Shown: piece by piece, positions 1 to 11,170 of the stretch
How positions within the stretch are numbered: position 1 is the first letter of the stretch
How the letters are laid out: each line of letters starts with the position of its first letter
Source of the DNA: Rhodotorula mucilaginosa
Lineage: Eukaryota; Basidiomycota; Microbotryomycetes; Sporidiobolales; Sporidiobolaceae
Length of the DNA: 64,000 nt
Assembly: GCA_034406715.1 (NCBI GenBank)
Contig: CP137875.1
Coordinates: 682,001 to 746,000, forward strand
Direction of reading: 5' to 3'
Notes under the pieces: generated by a model
Told to the model about the DNA's origin: nothing
Seen by the model: the letters and a program-made list of their open reading frames with translations, nothing else
The model's database searches: none
Translations under genes and position numbers: made by a program

Positions 1-1198
1 CGTCCAGCATTGTGCGGAGTCCTTCGGGTGAGCAGCCTGGGGGCCACTTGGGACTCAATTCGGCTTTGACTCGCGCGAGATTAAACTGCGTTTGGCGCAC
101 ATGAGCGAGCACCAGGTCGCAGTTGGCCCATGGATCAATCCCGTACGTGTAGTCGAGCTGGAGCACCTTGAGGTACTTCATGTGCATAGGACCGTCCACA
201 AGGTCCAGCATGATCTCGTCGGTAAATGTTGCGTTGACCGAGATGCGAAGGTGCTTGATGTGTGATGTCCGAATCGAGGGGAGTAAGACGGCAGCATCGA
301 CTCCGTGTAGACACAAGCGTTCGAGGCGTGGAAGGCGCGCCAGGAAGTTGTCTTGTAGTGGTAGTGTTGCGCGAGTGGGTGAGCAGATCCAGAAAGTGAG
401 TTGTGTCAGGCTTGTTGGCGCATTCCGAAGGAGAGACTCGAGGTCAGCGGAAAATACGCATGTGAGCTGGAGGCTCTTCAGGCTGGGGCATAGAGTTGCA
501 AGCTCTGGCGTTTTGACCGTACGAGGCATCGGTATGTCGAGGGTCAACGAGTGCAGGCCTGGCAGAGGAGAGACTGCCCGCCCATTCACGTGCTCGAACA
601 GGATCTCATCGGGGCTGGGAATGTGTGATGTGGTGATCGTCAAGCGTTCCAGCTTAGGCAGTCGTGCCAGGAAATGCCACCAGATGGTTTTGTGTCTCTT
701 GTAGACGGAGTCGACCGAGCCGGGCGCGCACTGTAACGTCAGCTTGCGAATGTCGGGGCGGGTGGTCGCAGCGACGCGACTAAGGATTGTGAAAATGTCG
801 ATAGGAGTAGCTTGGTAAACGGAAAGAGTATGAAGTGCCGGGAAGTCCGAGTGGAGGAGCTTGATGCATGGATGCACATCAATGTAGTCGTAGACAATCA
901 TCTTTCGTTCGTGGACCTCTTGAATCGGCCGCTCGACGTGCAAGACCCGCACTAGCCGTCTGAGGTCGGGCCGATTCGCGCAGAGCTCTGACAGAACGTC
1001 GGACTGTGCTTCGTCGTTTCCGACGCGAAGCTCCCAATAGACTTCCTGCCGGACGATCGGAGCGAGTCGGCGACAAGTCGACACGAGTGTGGCCGTACGG
1101 GAACCGTGCGTGCGCACGACTTCGGAAAAGATCGCACTGAGGAGCTCGTCAGGGAGGGAGAGCAGCGAGGTCTTGATCCTTCCCGTCCCCGTCGTCAT
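1..1198 (-). CDS. F-box/LRR-like protein A1 (partial, 3' end outside window)
   Basis: From the ATG at 1198 the minus strand stays open for 399 codons to the window edge, so the C-terminus is missing. The N-terminus has an F-box-like motif (SLLSLPDELLSAIFSEVV, then a CRRLAP segment), followed by irregular leucine-rich repeats such as APTSLTQLTFW and LPRLERLCLHGVD, about residues 100-350. It is a full-frame paralogue of A2 (17895), A3 (46579) and A4 (63894). The start is chosen because all four copies align from M(S/T)T-R-IK. A conserved 62-nt intron lies in the leader, and a tRNA-Leu sits 533 nt upstream. A substrate-receptor role in an SCF ubiquitin ligase is inferred only from the F-box-like motif; no partner or substrate can be named. 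Confidence 0.75.
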   Translation of the reverse strand, partial: MTTGTGRIKTSLLSLPDELLSAIFSEVVRTHGSRTATLVSTCRRLAPIVRQEVYWELRVGNDEAQSDVLSELCANRPDLRRLVRVLHVERPIQEVHERKMIVYDYIDVHPCIKLLHSDFPALHTLSVYQATPIDIFTILSRVAATTRPDIRKLTLQCAPGSVDSVYKRHKTIWWHFLARLPKLERLTITTSHIPSPDEILFEHVNGRAVSPLPGLHSLTLDIPMPRTVKTPELATLCPSLKSLQLTCVFSADLESLLRNAPTSLTQLTFWICSPTRATLPLQDNFLARLPRLERLCLHGVDAAVLLPSIRTSHIKHLRISVNATFTDEIMLDLVDGPMHMKYLKVLQLDYTYGIDPWANCDLVLAHVRQTQFNLARVKAELSPKWPPGCSPEGLRTMLD

Positions 1199-1731
1199 GG
1201 CAGACGTTCGCGCTCGGCCGTGTGCTGCAGGTTCGCGCAGGAGTCGGGTGCGAATGCGGGGCTTCAGCTGTCCAAGGGGAGAAGGTCAGGGCCGGCTCCC
1301 TGCTCGCTCACGCGACAAAGTCGCCTGACCTGGCTAGGAAGGCACTCGAGCAGAGTTCTTGCGGGCACTGGAGGCTAAGCGAGAGGGCGGAGCGACGAGG
1401 CGGAATGTCCGGCTGGTCTCGAGCGGTTCGCGCGCTGAGAGCGGGTCTTTTCGGGAGTACGCCTTGACGTAGATGGTCGAGCTCGTTGGGCGGAGGCTGT
1501 AAACTTTTAAAGACACGCTCCCGAGCGTAAAAGCGAGAACGACGTCGAAGCAAACCGGTTCCAAGCGATGACGGACGAGGTCGACGGACGGCCCCGAAGC
1601 CGCTCCTGAGTCTCGACGATGAAAGCGTAGTCTGTAGCACCTCGCAAAGTGCGATGCAGTGCAGGCAAAAAGAGTCCTGGTGGCCCCGAAAGCAAAAGAG
1701 CTGGCCCCGACCGAAGCCGGCAAAAAGAATC
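1199..1731 (-). promoter_or_regulatory. Conserved tRNA-to-A1 spacer: promoter and leader with a 5'-UTR intron
   Basis: This stretch aligns with the spacers before A2 and A3, and with the partial one before A4, including long near-identical blocks (for example around 1570-1625 versus 46165-46215). A probable 62-nt leader intron spans 1268-1329 (donor GTCAGG, acceptor GGACAG); the matching introns in A2 and A3 are also 62 nt. The spacer therefore contains the transcribed leader, and the Pol II promoter must lie close to the Pol III gene. Several ORFs read through it, but none is conserved between copies as protein. Confidence 0.6.
1722..1726 (-). terminator. Pol III T-run behind tRNA-Leu copy 1
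   Basis: Five Ts on the transcribed strand begin 6 nt after the tRNA discriminator base. The same run follows the other two copies. Confidence 0.7.
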
Positions 1732-1823
1732 TGATGTCTGTGAGATTCGAACTCACGCCCTTTCGGACTAGCGGGTTACAGAGAACCTTAAGCTAGCGCC
1801 TTAGACCGCTCGGCCAAAACACC
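1732..1823 (-). tRNA. tRNA-Leu (AAG), copy 1, with a 12-nt intron
   Basis: The 92-nt gene folds as a cloverleaf: a 7-bp acceptor stem (GGTGTTT with AGACATC, one GU and one TG pair), D stem GCC/GGC, anticodon stem CTAGC/GCTAG, a long class-II variable arm, and T arm GTGAG-TTCGAAT-CTCAC. The anticodon loop holds 19 nt. Removing 12 nt after position 37 leaves a standard 7-nt loop with anticodon AAG, so it reads leucine CUU codons (and CUC after inosine modification). It is identical, intron included, to the copies at 18424 and 45986. Confidence 0.93.
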
Positions 1824-1983
1824 AATTGATGAGCATGGGGTTCAGAATGCAATACATAACCATTTTGATCATCCTGCTGATGAGGAAACGGTTCATTCTT
1901 CTCGGACCCGCTCACACCTCGTCCACCCCGACTCCCCACAGGACAGTCATCGCTCGACGTCACGCACGTAAGCCAGGCAGGCT

Positions 1984-4363
1984 ATGCTAGACCCATACTC
2001 GTTCGACCTGCGATCCGCCTTGCTCGGCCTCGTGCCGCTCGCGTTGATCTATTTCTACACGCGCTGGTTGCACGTCCCTTACGAGGAACGGGCGGTCAAA
2101 TTCGCATGGCCTAGACCGGAGGAGATCGAGTGCGTTCACCCCTTGCCCGGGAACGAGGCTACAGCGCTGAGTCCGTATGTGCAGATCCTCCTGGAAAGGG
2201 CAGCTCCTCGACAAACCCTCCCTCAATGCGCACAAGGACGACCCTAAGCTCTTGTCGGGCCGGGCAGCTTCTTCTTCTTCGGCCAGCTACATCACTTGCT
2301 ATGCCCCCGCTTCGGCCCAGCTCCTCGACGTGGTCCCCTCGTTGACGGCGCAAGAGATCCGGGACCGAATCGGCAGAGCAGTCTCGGCGCAAAAGGGGTT
2401 CCGACACAGCGACTGGACTCGGAGGAGACGTGTACTGCGAAGTCTGCTGGAGTGGACGGTCGACGAGGCAGAGCCGCTGGCCAAGATCGCTAGCAGGGAC
2501 AGCGGCAAGACGCTCGTCGATGCCGCGTTCGGCGAGATCCTGACGACCTGCGAGAAACTGAGGTGGACTATCGCGAATGCTGAAGCTGCTCTTGCTCCGG
2601 ACTACCGCTCGTGAGTCAGACTATTCGGGCGAGGCACGGTCAGAGCGCGACTCAAGCTCGGCGCCCTGCAGGACCAACCTCCTCCTTGCGCACAAGGTCT
2701 CGAAAGTCGTGTACGAGCCGCTCGGCGTCGTCGCCGCCATTGTCAGCTGGAACTATCCTTTCCGTAAGTATGCCGCTCGCCGATGCACGACCGAAAGTAC
2801 TGAAGGCGTCTCCGCCGGCCACAGACAACTTGATCTCGCCCATCATCGCCGCACTCGCCACCGGGAACGCAATCGTGGTCAAGCCGTCAGAGAACGTTGC
2901 CTGGTCGTCTTTGATCTTCGTGCAGGGGATTCGAGATTGCCTCGCAGCCTGTGGGGAAGATCCCGAACTTGTGCAAGTCGTGATCACGCTGCCCGAGAGC
3001 GTGGAAGCGCTGACGGGTGATGCTCGGCTCAAGCACATCACCTTTGTGAGTACCTGTGTCTTCTCTTTGTCTGATTCGGTGAGAGCTGATCGCGACATGG
3101 ACAGATTGGCTCCGAAGAAGTCGGCAAGAAGGTCGCTATCAAAGGAGCGGAGGCCGGCACTCCAGTCTTGCTCGAGCTTGGCGGCAAGGTCGGTTTGCTA
3201 CGAGAGCATTCTATCCCGTACATGCGCTCACTGTACCTCTCATACAGGACCCGGTGATTCTGTGTCCTTCGGCAGATATGTCTGCCTTTGCCGATACGTG
3301 GATGCGCGCGGTCTTTCAGGTTCGGCTCGCATCTTTCCCTCTCACCTTCCTCGTCGTCGATCGCTCGCTGACTCGGATTGACATACAGTCCGGCGGCCAG
3401 AACTGCATCGGCGCGGAACGCTTCATCGTCCACTCTAGCCTCTACGCCAATTTCACCGACATGATGGCTGCGCGGATCAAGGCTTTGAAGCTCGGCGACG
3501 TGCTCTCGCCCGAGAGTGCGGACCAACAAGTCGATGTCGGGGCGATGGTAACGGACCGACTTTTCGATCGACTCGAGGGGTTGATCGCCCAGGCGGTCAA
3601 GGGCGGAGCAAAGTGCTTGGTCGGCGGCCGGCGGGCTAGCGACCGGCACGGTCACTACTTTGAGCCGACACTGCTGGTTGATGTGTGAGTTCTCGCGGTT
3701 TCTGTAACACCTACGGGAGGCTGACGTACGAGCGTTGCAGCACGCCGGATATGGAGATCGCGCAGGAGGAGATCTTTGCGCCGGTCATGACCGTGATGCG
3801 TTACGACGCTCTCGAAGAAGCAGTCCGACTCGCGAACGGTACTCGGTACGGGCTAGGCGCTTCCGTCTTTGGCAAGGATCGCGCCGACTGCCGGTTCGTA
3901 ATGGACCGGCTCGAGTGCGGAATGGTCTGCTCGAATGGTGAGCTCCCGCCCTTCTTTGCGTGCATTCGCAAGTTCATCTAATGCTGACTACTTTGCTCCT
4001 ATGCCGCTAGATTTCGGAGGTATGCTCACGCGCGTTCGGCTACGATGTCTTCCTTGCTGACGAGTTTCTTTCGATACAGTCTTCTACCTCAACCAAGCTC
4101 TGCCCTTTGGCGGCGCAAAGGCGAGCGGCAATGCGGGCCGTTTCGCCGGACCGGAAGGGCTCCGATCACTCTGCAACCTCAAAGCCGTCACCGAAGATCG
4201 CCTGCATGGCTGGGTCCAAACTAGCATTCCGCCGCTGCTCGCCTACCCGATCAAGAGTGGCCGCGGGGCTTGGGCTTTCGTCAGCGGCCTCATTACGTTT
4301 GTCTACGGCAGAGATTGGCGTCAGCGGGCTCGCGGGATCTGGGGACTCCTTCGCGCCCGGTAG
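1984..4363 (+). CDS. Membrane-anchored aldehyde dehydrogenase (Msc7-like)
   Basis: NAD(P)-dependent oxidation of an aldehyde is expected; the substrate is unknown. Ten exons join to 608 codons; introns are 2130-2184, 2611-2671, 2764-2824, 3046-3104, 3189-3247, 3320-3388, 3685-3740, 3938-4010 and 4020-4079. All phases agree. Residues 12-27 form a membrane helix, as in yeast Msc7. Family motifs are VSWNYPFHN, NAIVVKPSEN, the general-base Glu in LELGGKDP (E319), the nucleophile in GGQNCIGAER (C353), EEIFAPV and the C-terminal LPFGG. One exon is only 9 nt (4011-4019) and encodes the core of the conserved NDFG turn. It converges on the next gene, 164 nt away. It has all expected catalytic residues and looks intact. 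Confidence 0.92.
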
Positions 4364-4527
4364 TTTGCTTCCCCCTTCAGTCGCATCATATTGCATCCTC
4401 TTTCATCGTAACGCATCCTCTTTCGTTTTCACATTCTCTTTCACCTTCCTCTGACATCTCGAACACGTCAGGTCAGATCGAAGGACAAATTGGCATTACT
4501 AGAGCTATGTGCACTCGCGCAACATGG

Positions 4528-5871
4528 TCAGGAAGTCTGTGCGGAGGTGGACGAAGCCGCTGCGCTAGATCGTTGGTCGCGCCTCGCCAATGCTGCTACC
4601 AGTATCCGCCATGCGAGGCCCATCGCTTTCCAGAGCTCTTCGTCGCCGACCTGCAGCGCGACGGCATCCTGCCACAGGCCATGGACGAGGTGAACGTGTC
4701 GGAGAAGCGTGACCGGCGGGAGCCAGGACAGCTTCTCGGTCAAGCTATCGGAAGTCACCGGCTCCGTGCGCTGTTGCGCTTCGGCCTCTGGTGTAGGGTT
4801 GAGTAGGCGTGCGATGGAAGGTGAAGGACCGGACGGTTTCTCCTTTGGCGGGGCGGGCAGAAGAGCGGAGAGAAGGACCGGCGGTGATCGGAGGTAGACC
4901 CAGCCTTGGAGGAGAGGGAAGGCGGAGGAGGAAGGTAGCCGGAGTTCGATTACGGGAAGAGCTTCGCTCTGCGACGGTCCGTCTTGTTTGGGCGGCGGAC
5001 GCTTGGACGTCGGCAGCGAAGGATGAGGTGGCTGCTTCTCGGGTCGAGACGTGAGGAAGGAGAGGAGCGGGGAAGTCGCACCCCACAGGAGGCCGTGGAT
5101 TGGGAGGAGGAGGGTGCGCGGCGAGTCGGTCGAGTGGATCGCGAGGACGTGCGAAGGCAGGTAGATGGCGGGGACGGGGACTCGAGACGGCGGGAACGAG
5201 CAGCGGAGGTACGGTCCTGCAGTCGGGCCCGCCGGGATGTGAAGGCATGTCGCGGAAGTCGAAGTGAGCAGTGAGGGTCCTGTGGGTGTTGATAGCGTCA
5301 GAAAACCCGACTATTTAGGGAGAAACTTGCGCAAGAGACAGAATTGCTCACCGAGTTGCCGCAACTTGCCCACAGCGAAACCCACCGGCGCGTCGCCGAG
5401 CTCGTCGTCCACGATAAGAGTCTTCACTTCGACTTCGGCAAAGGCGGTAGGCGGGACTGGCAGCTGAAGCGGGAGTCGGATGGTCGACGCTTTGATCGAG
5501 GGATCGAGGAGTGGCAAACTCGCTCGAGACGGCAACGGCTGCGGCGACAGGTCGGGTGCGGATTGAGCTGTCGAAGCTGTCACGCCAGAGATCAGGCTCT
5601 GCCCCGCAGCCGAGGAAGCCGAGGAGGCACACGAGGACGTGCGTTCGAGAGGGGGTGCCAAAAGCATGGAGGCGGGAGGGGAGCAAGTTTCGTCCGATCG
5701 TGCAAGAAGGAGATTGGGGAAGCAAAGAAGCAGAGCAGCCAGGCAGCAGCCATAACCAGCAGCGACGACATGCGTTCGGGGTACGCGAACGAGCGTACGA
5801 GTGAAGACGACGATGAGAAGTTGAAACGAGGCCCCGACGGAGCGGACTGAGCGGCGATGGAATCGTGACAC
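4528..5871 (-). CDS. Conserved fungal protein, possibly Clp1 (clampless)-like
   Basis: Two exons, 5871-5352 and 5279-4528, joined across a 72-nt intron (5280-5351; GTGAGC...CCACAG) give 423 residues, or 355 if the internal ATG at 5667 is used. The upstream ATG adds a hydrophobic stretch (about residues 36-56) that could be a signal anchor. The second exon has an ordered stretch (VPAIYLPSHVLAIHS, TLLLPIHGLLWGA) and a helical end (HLVHGLWQDAVALQVGD, LWKAMGLAWRILVAAL). This end resembles what I remember of the basidiomycete Clp1 family, which acts in dikaryon development; that is recall, not a search. The exon junction is well supported because only that frame stays open. Confidence 0.55.
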
Positions 5872-6114
5872 GCGAACCGGGCGTCAGTACGCCCAGCTTC
5901 TAGCGCTCGGTCCTGCAGGGTCCACTGCGCTCGGCGTTGTCTGACGGGCTCTATACGTACCGAAGGCGAGCTTGGTCGTAAGCGGTCGGCCTTCTCAAGC
6001 GCAGATGGGGTGGGCCTAAATACAATGATGATAATTTCTAAGTAGCACATGAGCTGTACAGGCTATAGTTCCGTCGTATAGAGTAACGCGCGCAGGTGTC
6101 CCAAGTTCCCTCTC

Positions 6115-8998
6115 TTAGAACACGACCGGCTCGCCCTTCCGGCCTTCGGAGAGGAGGACGACGGCGTACTTGCCTGCGAGTCCACAAATCCGCGTCAGTG
6201 AGCGGTTGCAACGTACAGCAAGGAGAATGGAGTGATGAGAACGTACCAGAGATCTTCCAGCCCGGCTCCTCCTTGTCGAGCTCTTCCGCCTTGCCCTCGG
6301 GGATGCCGCAAACGACGTCGGACTTGACGGTTCGGAGCGAGAGCACAGGAGGCGCGCCCGACTCGGTCGCAAGGTTGCCAATCGCGATAGGGAAGGGCGT
6401 TGAAGGCGGAACGTGGCAGTCGAAAGTGAGCTGGAAACACGAGAGACGAGATGAGCTTCATCCGCAGCAGACAGAAATTCTCGACCGAGCGAGGTTTACC
6501 TTGCGGTGGTTGAGGTCACCCTTGAAGACGACGAGGTCGGACTCGGAGAGGTGCAGGAACAGATCGGGGGCTGCGCGCGCGAGAGCGTTCAGCGATGCGA
6601 TCGGGTTTTCGCGGGGCCAACCAAAAGAATGTGTACTCACCCTCCTCCTTGAGCGCCCAGAAGGTGTAGCCAGAGATCCAGAAGGCGTGGTCCTCGTAGA
6701 TCCACTTGCCCTGCTTGACGTACTCCTTCCACCGAGCACCCATCTCGCGGAGCGAGGCGATCTCCTCGTCCGAGTTGTTCGGGAAGACTGCACGCGCGGA
6801 CGAGATCAGTTAGGCGCGCGGAGAACTCGAGAGGATAAAGGTATAATAAGAGACGTACGCTGGCCGTAGACCATAGAGTTGAGGAGCCAGTCAAAGTCCT
6901 TGCGGGTGACGTCCGAGACGAACCATGCGAAGCGCTGCGAAAGAAGCGATAGAACATTAGCACGGTCGCGTTTTCATGGGAGAGCAAAGTCAACGGGAAA
7001 ACCCATACCTTTCCGTGGAAGCGAATCTCGCTGCAGAGACCGCTCTGAATAAGCCAGTCGGCGTAGACGCAGTCGCAGTAAAGCTCGAAGCCGGCGTTGT
7101 CGAGGACAAAGTCCATGCGGCCGCCCTTCTCGGCAGTGCCGAACTTCTTCGACGAGATGTACTCCCAAACCTTGCCGAGGTCATTACCTAGGATGTTCTG
7201 CTCGGTCGCGGCGAGGTGGTCGCCACCAGTCGACTGAAGCTTCTTGATGTCCTCCTCAGTCATCTGCGCCGATTCCGAAAACTCCGGTCAGTTCTATGTC
7301 GAGCCTTTTCCTCGCCCAGAAGGTGACACTCACGTTGATGAGAAGGGACAAGTCGGTCGAGTTGCCCCACAGGCAGATCTGAGTGAGCTCGTGGAACATG
7401 AGGCGCTTGGCCTCGAGCGCCTGCTCCTGAGAAAGACTCTTGTCCTGCTCCCACGGCTTGGCGAAGCGGAGCGAGAGCTCGAAGACGGCGTCGCTCGAGC
7501 GGGAGAAGGTGTCGCACTCTGTGAGGACGGATCGCCGAGTCAGCGTCGGAAGAGGAGTGGCAACGCGGGGGGGAAGGAGGAGACGCACTCTGACGGAAGA
7601 AGACGTCGTAACTCTTCCAGTACTTGGAGAGCGAGAAGCACTCATGCAAGCGACGGTACTTGTACGCCTCGGCGAACAACCACGGGGCGTTCATAAAGTC
7701 CTTGCCGCGGCTGTCGGGTGGTCCAGATACTTGTCAGCCGCTTAGACCCAGCCTCGAGTCGTCGGATTCAGGAGAGGTCCGACGCACAAGTAGCGGGCGA
7801 TCATCTTGTTCCAGAGGGGAATGTCACCTTCGCCGTCGTCGATGATGGGACGGAGCTTGGCGTTGTCGTGAAGGTCGTCCATCAGGTCCTCCATGCGGCT
7901 GATGCACTGTTTCGGGAATCGAGCAGTTTTTCGTCAGTTATGCGCCCCTTGTGACAGTGCCGGCGCTCAAACTCACCTCGGTGAGGTCGACAATCTTGTC
8001 CTCGTCGTACTAGAGAACGGGTCCGCCATGTGTCAGCAAAAACCTGAAGCATAGACAAACGAGACGATTTCCCGCTCACCTCGTCGTTGAGGGTCTTGAC
8101 GACGTCGTCAATCGCCTTGCCGAGGATGGTCGGCAAGCGGACGCCCATAGTGGCCTACTCGGTAGTTTATGTCAGCCGACAAAGTATAAGAGACCGAACC
8201 GGAGCGCGAACGTACGTGGGCGAACGAGTACTCATGGTAACCGCGGTACGCGGGCCAAGGGGGGTTGTTGGGGTCGACGCGCGACGGAGTCCGCGGGTAC
8301 TGCAGTGATACATCGCAGAAGAGTGTCAGTGCTTGTTGCCTGCACAGACAAAGCTTGTTCTGTTTGGGCTTGACGTCGAGACTGGTTTCCGATCCTCTCC
8401 CCCGATCGTTTCCGAGACGAGCTTCAAGCCGCCAAATCCCGCCGAATTCTCACGCTCAACTGGCCATTCCCGAAACGCTGGCCAGCGCACACGTGAGGCA
8501 CAACCTGCGAATCCGTGCGATGTTCGGGGCGCGACGTCGATGCCCTCATCATCCGACGACACTTTTTTTGATCGAAGCGCCGACCGATCGGCCTCCCTGA
8601 GTCCTCGTAGCCTCCCGCGCGCCCTCGATGCCGTACAGGGAGTGAAGGCTAGCATGCTCCGGCTTCGAATAGACCCGATCGTGCATGGTATCGAGCTAGA
8701 TCGGCGTGGAAAGCCGCGAGAGCGGAACAAGCGAGGAAAAAGTCGACTGACGAGTTGCGTTCCGAAGCCCTTCTGTTTGGGCGGCAGGTTGGGCAGGACA
8801 AGCGAAGTCTGCAGGATCGGAGGAGTAGATACACAGTCGCGGGTACGAGCAACGCGTTTGTCCGGAAGAGCAGAGCACGAAATTGTCAGTGACGGACTTG
8901 AGGGATGCCGGGAAGATGCGCGTGCGAATCGGAGGAGGGGACGGACGACTGACCTTTGCGGGCGGCTGGGCCGAGGGATGAGAGCGGTTGGTAGCCAT
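6115..8998 (-). CDS. DUF89 damage-control phosphatase, ARMT1/Hrt-like
   Basis: This family is metal-dependent and removes phosphate from damaged or reactive sugar phosphates; fungal members act in the cytosol. I resolve 14 exons. Firm ones on the minus strand are 8299-8216, 8154-8080, 8009-7977, 7906-7788, 7710-7589, 7518-7334, 7263-7009, 6934-6859, 6787-6641, 6570-6500, 6430-6247 and 6173-6115, all phase-consistent. DUF89 hallmarks are the DNAGFE metal-site motif followed by YCDCVYADWL, RFHGK, WIYEDHAFW and KGDLNHRK. The N-terminus is less certain: ATG 8998 with exon 8998-8954 and a second short exon near 8830-8775 fit phase 0, but then need an intron of roughly 470 nt, far longer than its neighbours. 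Confidence is high from 8299 downward. Confidence 0.85.
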
Positions 8999-11170
8999 AC
9001 GAGACGTCTGAGCTTGCTGGTTGGTGAAAGGGAGGAGGAAGCCAGCCAAGGCGCCCGAACAGCTTGCTTGCACCACGCCCTCCGTATTTTCTTTTCCCCA
9101 GACCGAGTTTTCATCTTTCACAGTGACGCGGCGCGAAAAGTTGGGCGGTCAAACACGTGGCATCTCCTTGACATCTCGTTGACATCTCCGGTCTGAGTCC
9201 TCGCTCTTTTGCGTCCCTACTCTACACTTGTCAGCCTGCTTCGACTTGTCGCCGCCTCGGTCACAGGCCAGCATCGACATGTACGATGACGGCCGACGCA
9301 GAGGGGGTCCTCTTCCGCTATTCGCTTTTGACCGTCAAGCTCACGGCAACACTTTGTAGAGAGCGACCTTTGCTTGCACAAGTCGACACAATCAAGGGCG
9401 AAGCTACAGAGAACTAGCGCTCGAGGAGCACAACTCTGCTCGAATTGCTGTGGCTCGTTGGCATCCGTCGCTCCATCTGCTAACGGCAGAACGCGCATCA
9501 AGAGCGCATGGCGTCAAAGGTCTCAAATTCAGCGCTGCTTCCACCCTGCTATGTATACAAATCTCCTGCCCCTGCCACGCTGTTACTCGCGCAGTCAACT
9601 CGTAACTCGTGTCCCGACACATACAGCTGCCTGGCTTCTAGCGAATGGTCCTGCTGACCGACTTTTCCTCTTCCTTCGCGACCTCGAGAAGCAGCCTCTT
9701 CTTCGGCTGTCCGACAATGGAGGAAAGGCCGCGAAGCACATGATGACCATGCTCCTTGGGTACGCCGACCGGAGCGAGGCTGGTAGCATCGCGTGCGCGC
9801 TTGTTTTGCAAGCCGAAGCGTTCTCCTGTCGCAAACGGAGAGCATTTATACCTATCGGACTGCTCTACGGAGGTCGAAGTCCTGCATCAGCATAGCATCT
9901 GCATAACAACCCGGCAGTTCGAGCGGTCCAAGCCTAGAAGCGGCCATGGTCTGCCAGGCGGAACATGTTGGTTCGTCCTCCTCGGAAAACCCTCACACAA
10001 CTCGTGAGACGCGCAAAGAGTGGCCCTCTCGGAAATGTGCAATCTGCCACTACGGTGCATCAAGGCACAATAGATGCAAGGAAAGACAGGGTATGTTGGG
10101 TCCGGTGCCGAAACAAGAAATCGAGCTCAACCGCGTGAAACGTCCGCGCGAGTTGCTGGACTGAGACCGCAGACATTTTGCGAAAGGTAATCCGGAGTGC
10201 CGAGTGCTTTGTAGATATGTACAGTACTTGCATACCTGCTCAACAAAAGACTCGCTGCAGCGCTGGGATTCCAGAAACCTCGACAGCGCGGCCTTTGTCC
10301 GAGCGCTCAGCCTGATTTCCCAAGCCGGCGAAATGTCTCATCTCGACCTCTCCTTGTTTCTCCTCTTTGAGCTGAAACTCCGCGCTGCTTTTGTGCTCGA
10401 TCAGGCGCTGTGTATCATCCCTGGCCCAGTCAAGTCGTGCACGGTGCATACAGCAGTGCTGCTGCTCGCCGCTGTGGCAGAGGTCGCCGGACGCACACGG
10501 CGCTTGCTTCGCGAGACGGCTGGTCATCTACGGACGCAGCGCTAGTTAGGCCGGCCAGCCACCTCGACACCCCGCCTATGCTACTGTAGGGCTAGATTGA
10601 TGTGCACACTGCACGCGTAAGCGTTTCTGCATCAGCGGCTGTGCAGAAACAAGCATGGCCCGATCATGATCAGTCCGAACTCGCTCTTTCCGGTCACGGA
10701 TCGACACAGTCCGCCGAGCCCGGCAAGCTTTCCTTCTCTGTGAGGAAGTCTCACTCAAGCAACACGGACACAAACCGAGGAGGCAGGCCAGTTCCAGCCC
10801 GTCCTTCCGGCACTTTGGTCCGAGAAAAAAGGCCAGCCAGCCCCGTCACCACAATGCCGCACTCCTCCTCTGAACTGGCTTGCAACCTGCCGGTCGGATT
10901 GACACCGTCCACGTCCCTACCACTCGCTATACCCGGCTCGAGGCGCAGCTGCTACCCAGCTTGCTTGCCCGTGCATTGCCGCCAGTGCACGCACTTGCTC
11001 GCCTATCTCGATCGCTCGTTTTCACGCTCGTCTCGACCGATCGCCCATTCCGGCGAAAGACGATACCAGCCTACCCCTCGCCTACCTCGGCCGCACGTTC
11101 GTTCGCATAGCAGTCAACCTCTCGTTTCGATCACAGTGCAAAGGCCGTCCGCCGCGCGTCCCGAACAACC
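8999..11170. other. 2.2-kb divergent intergenic region, no gene supported
   Basis: The region lies between the divergent ARMT1-like and cyclin genes. Open frames exist (for example 9374-9895 plus and 10602-11237 plus), but they are rich in Arg/Ser/Pro, lack splice-linked continuations and match nothing I recognise. The half next to the cyclin is pyrimidine-rich (about 10900-11170), which fits a long leader and promoter. Nothing else could be assigned. Confidence 0.5.

Noticed and set aside
8326-9114. 262-codon minus-strand ORF at the ARMT1-like 5' end
   Set aside because: It overlaps the proposed first exon and intron; the composition is Arg/Ser-rich and it does not continue into the conserved frame.
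9374-9895. 173-codon plus-strand ORF
   Set aside because: No domain, no splice-linked continuation and no codon-bias difference that I could see; left as intergenic.
9946-10164. Short frame with a CxxC...H..C pattern (CAICHYGASRHNRC), like a zinc knuckle of a transposase
   Set aside because: Only one such motif, no surrounding transposase or other domain, and the spacing does not fit the usual knuckle; treated as chance.
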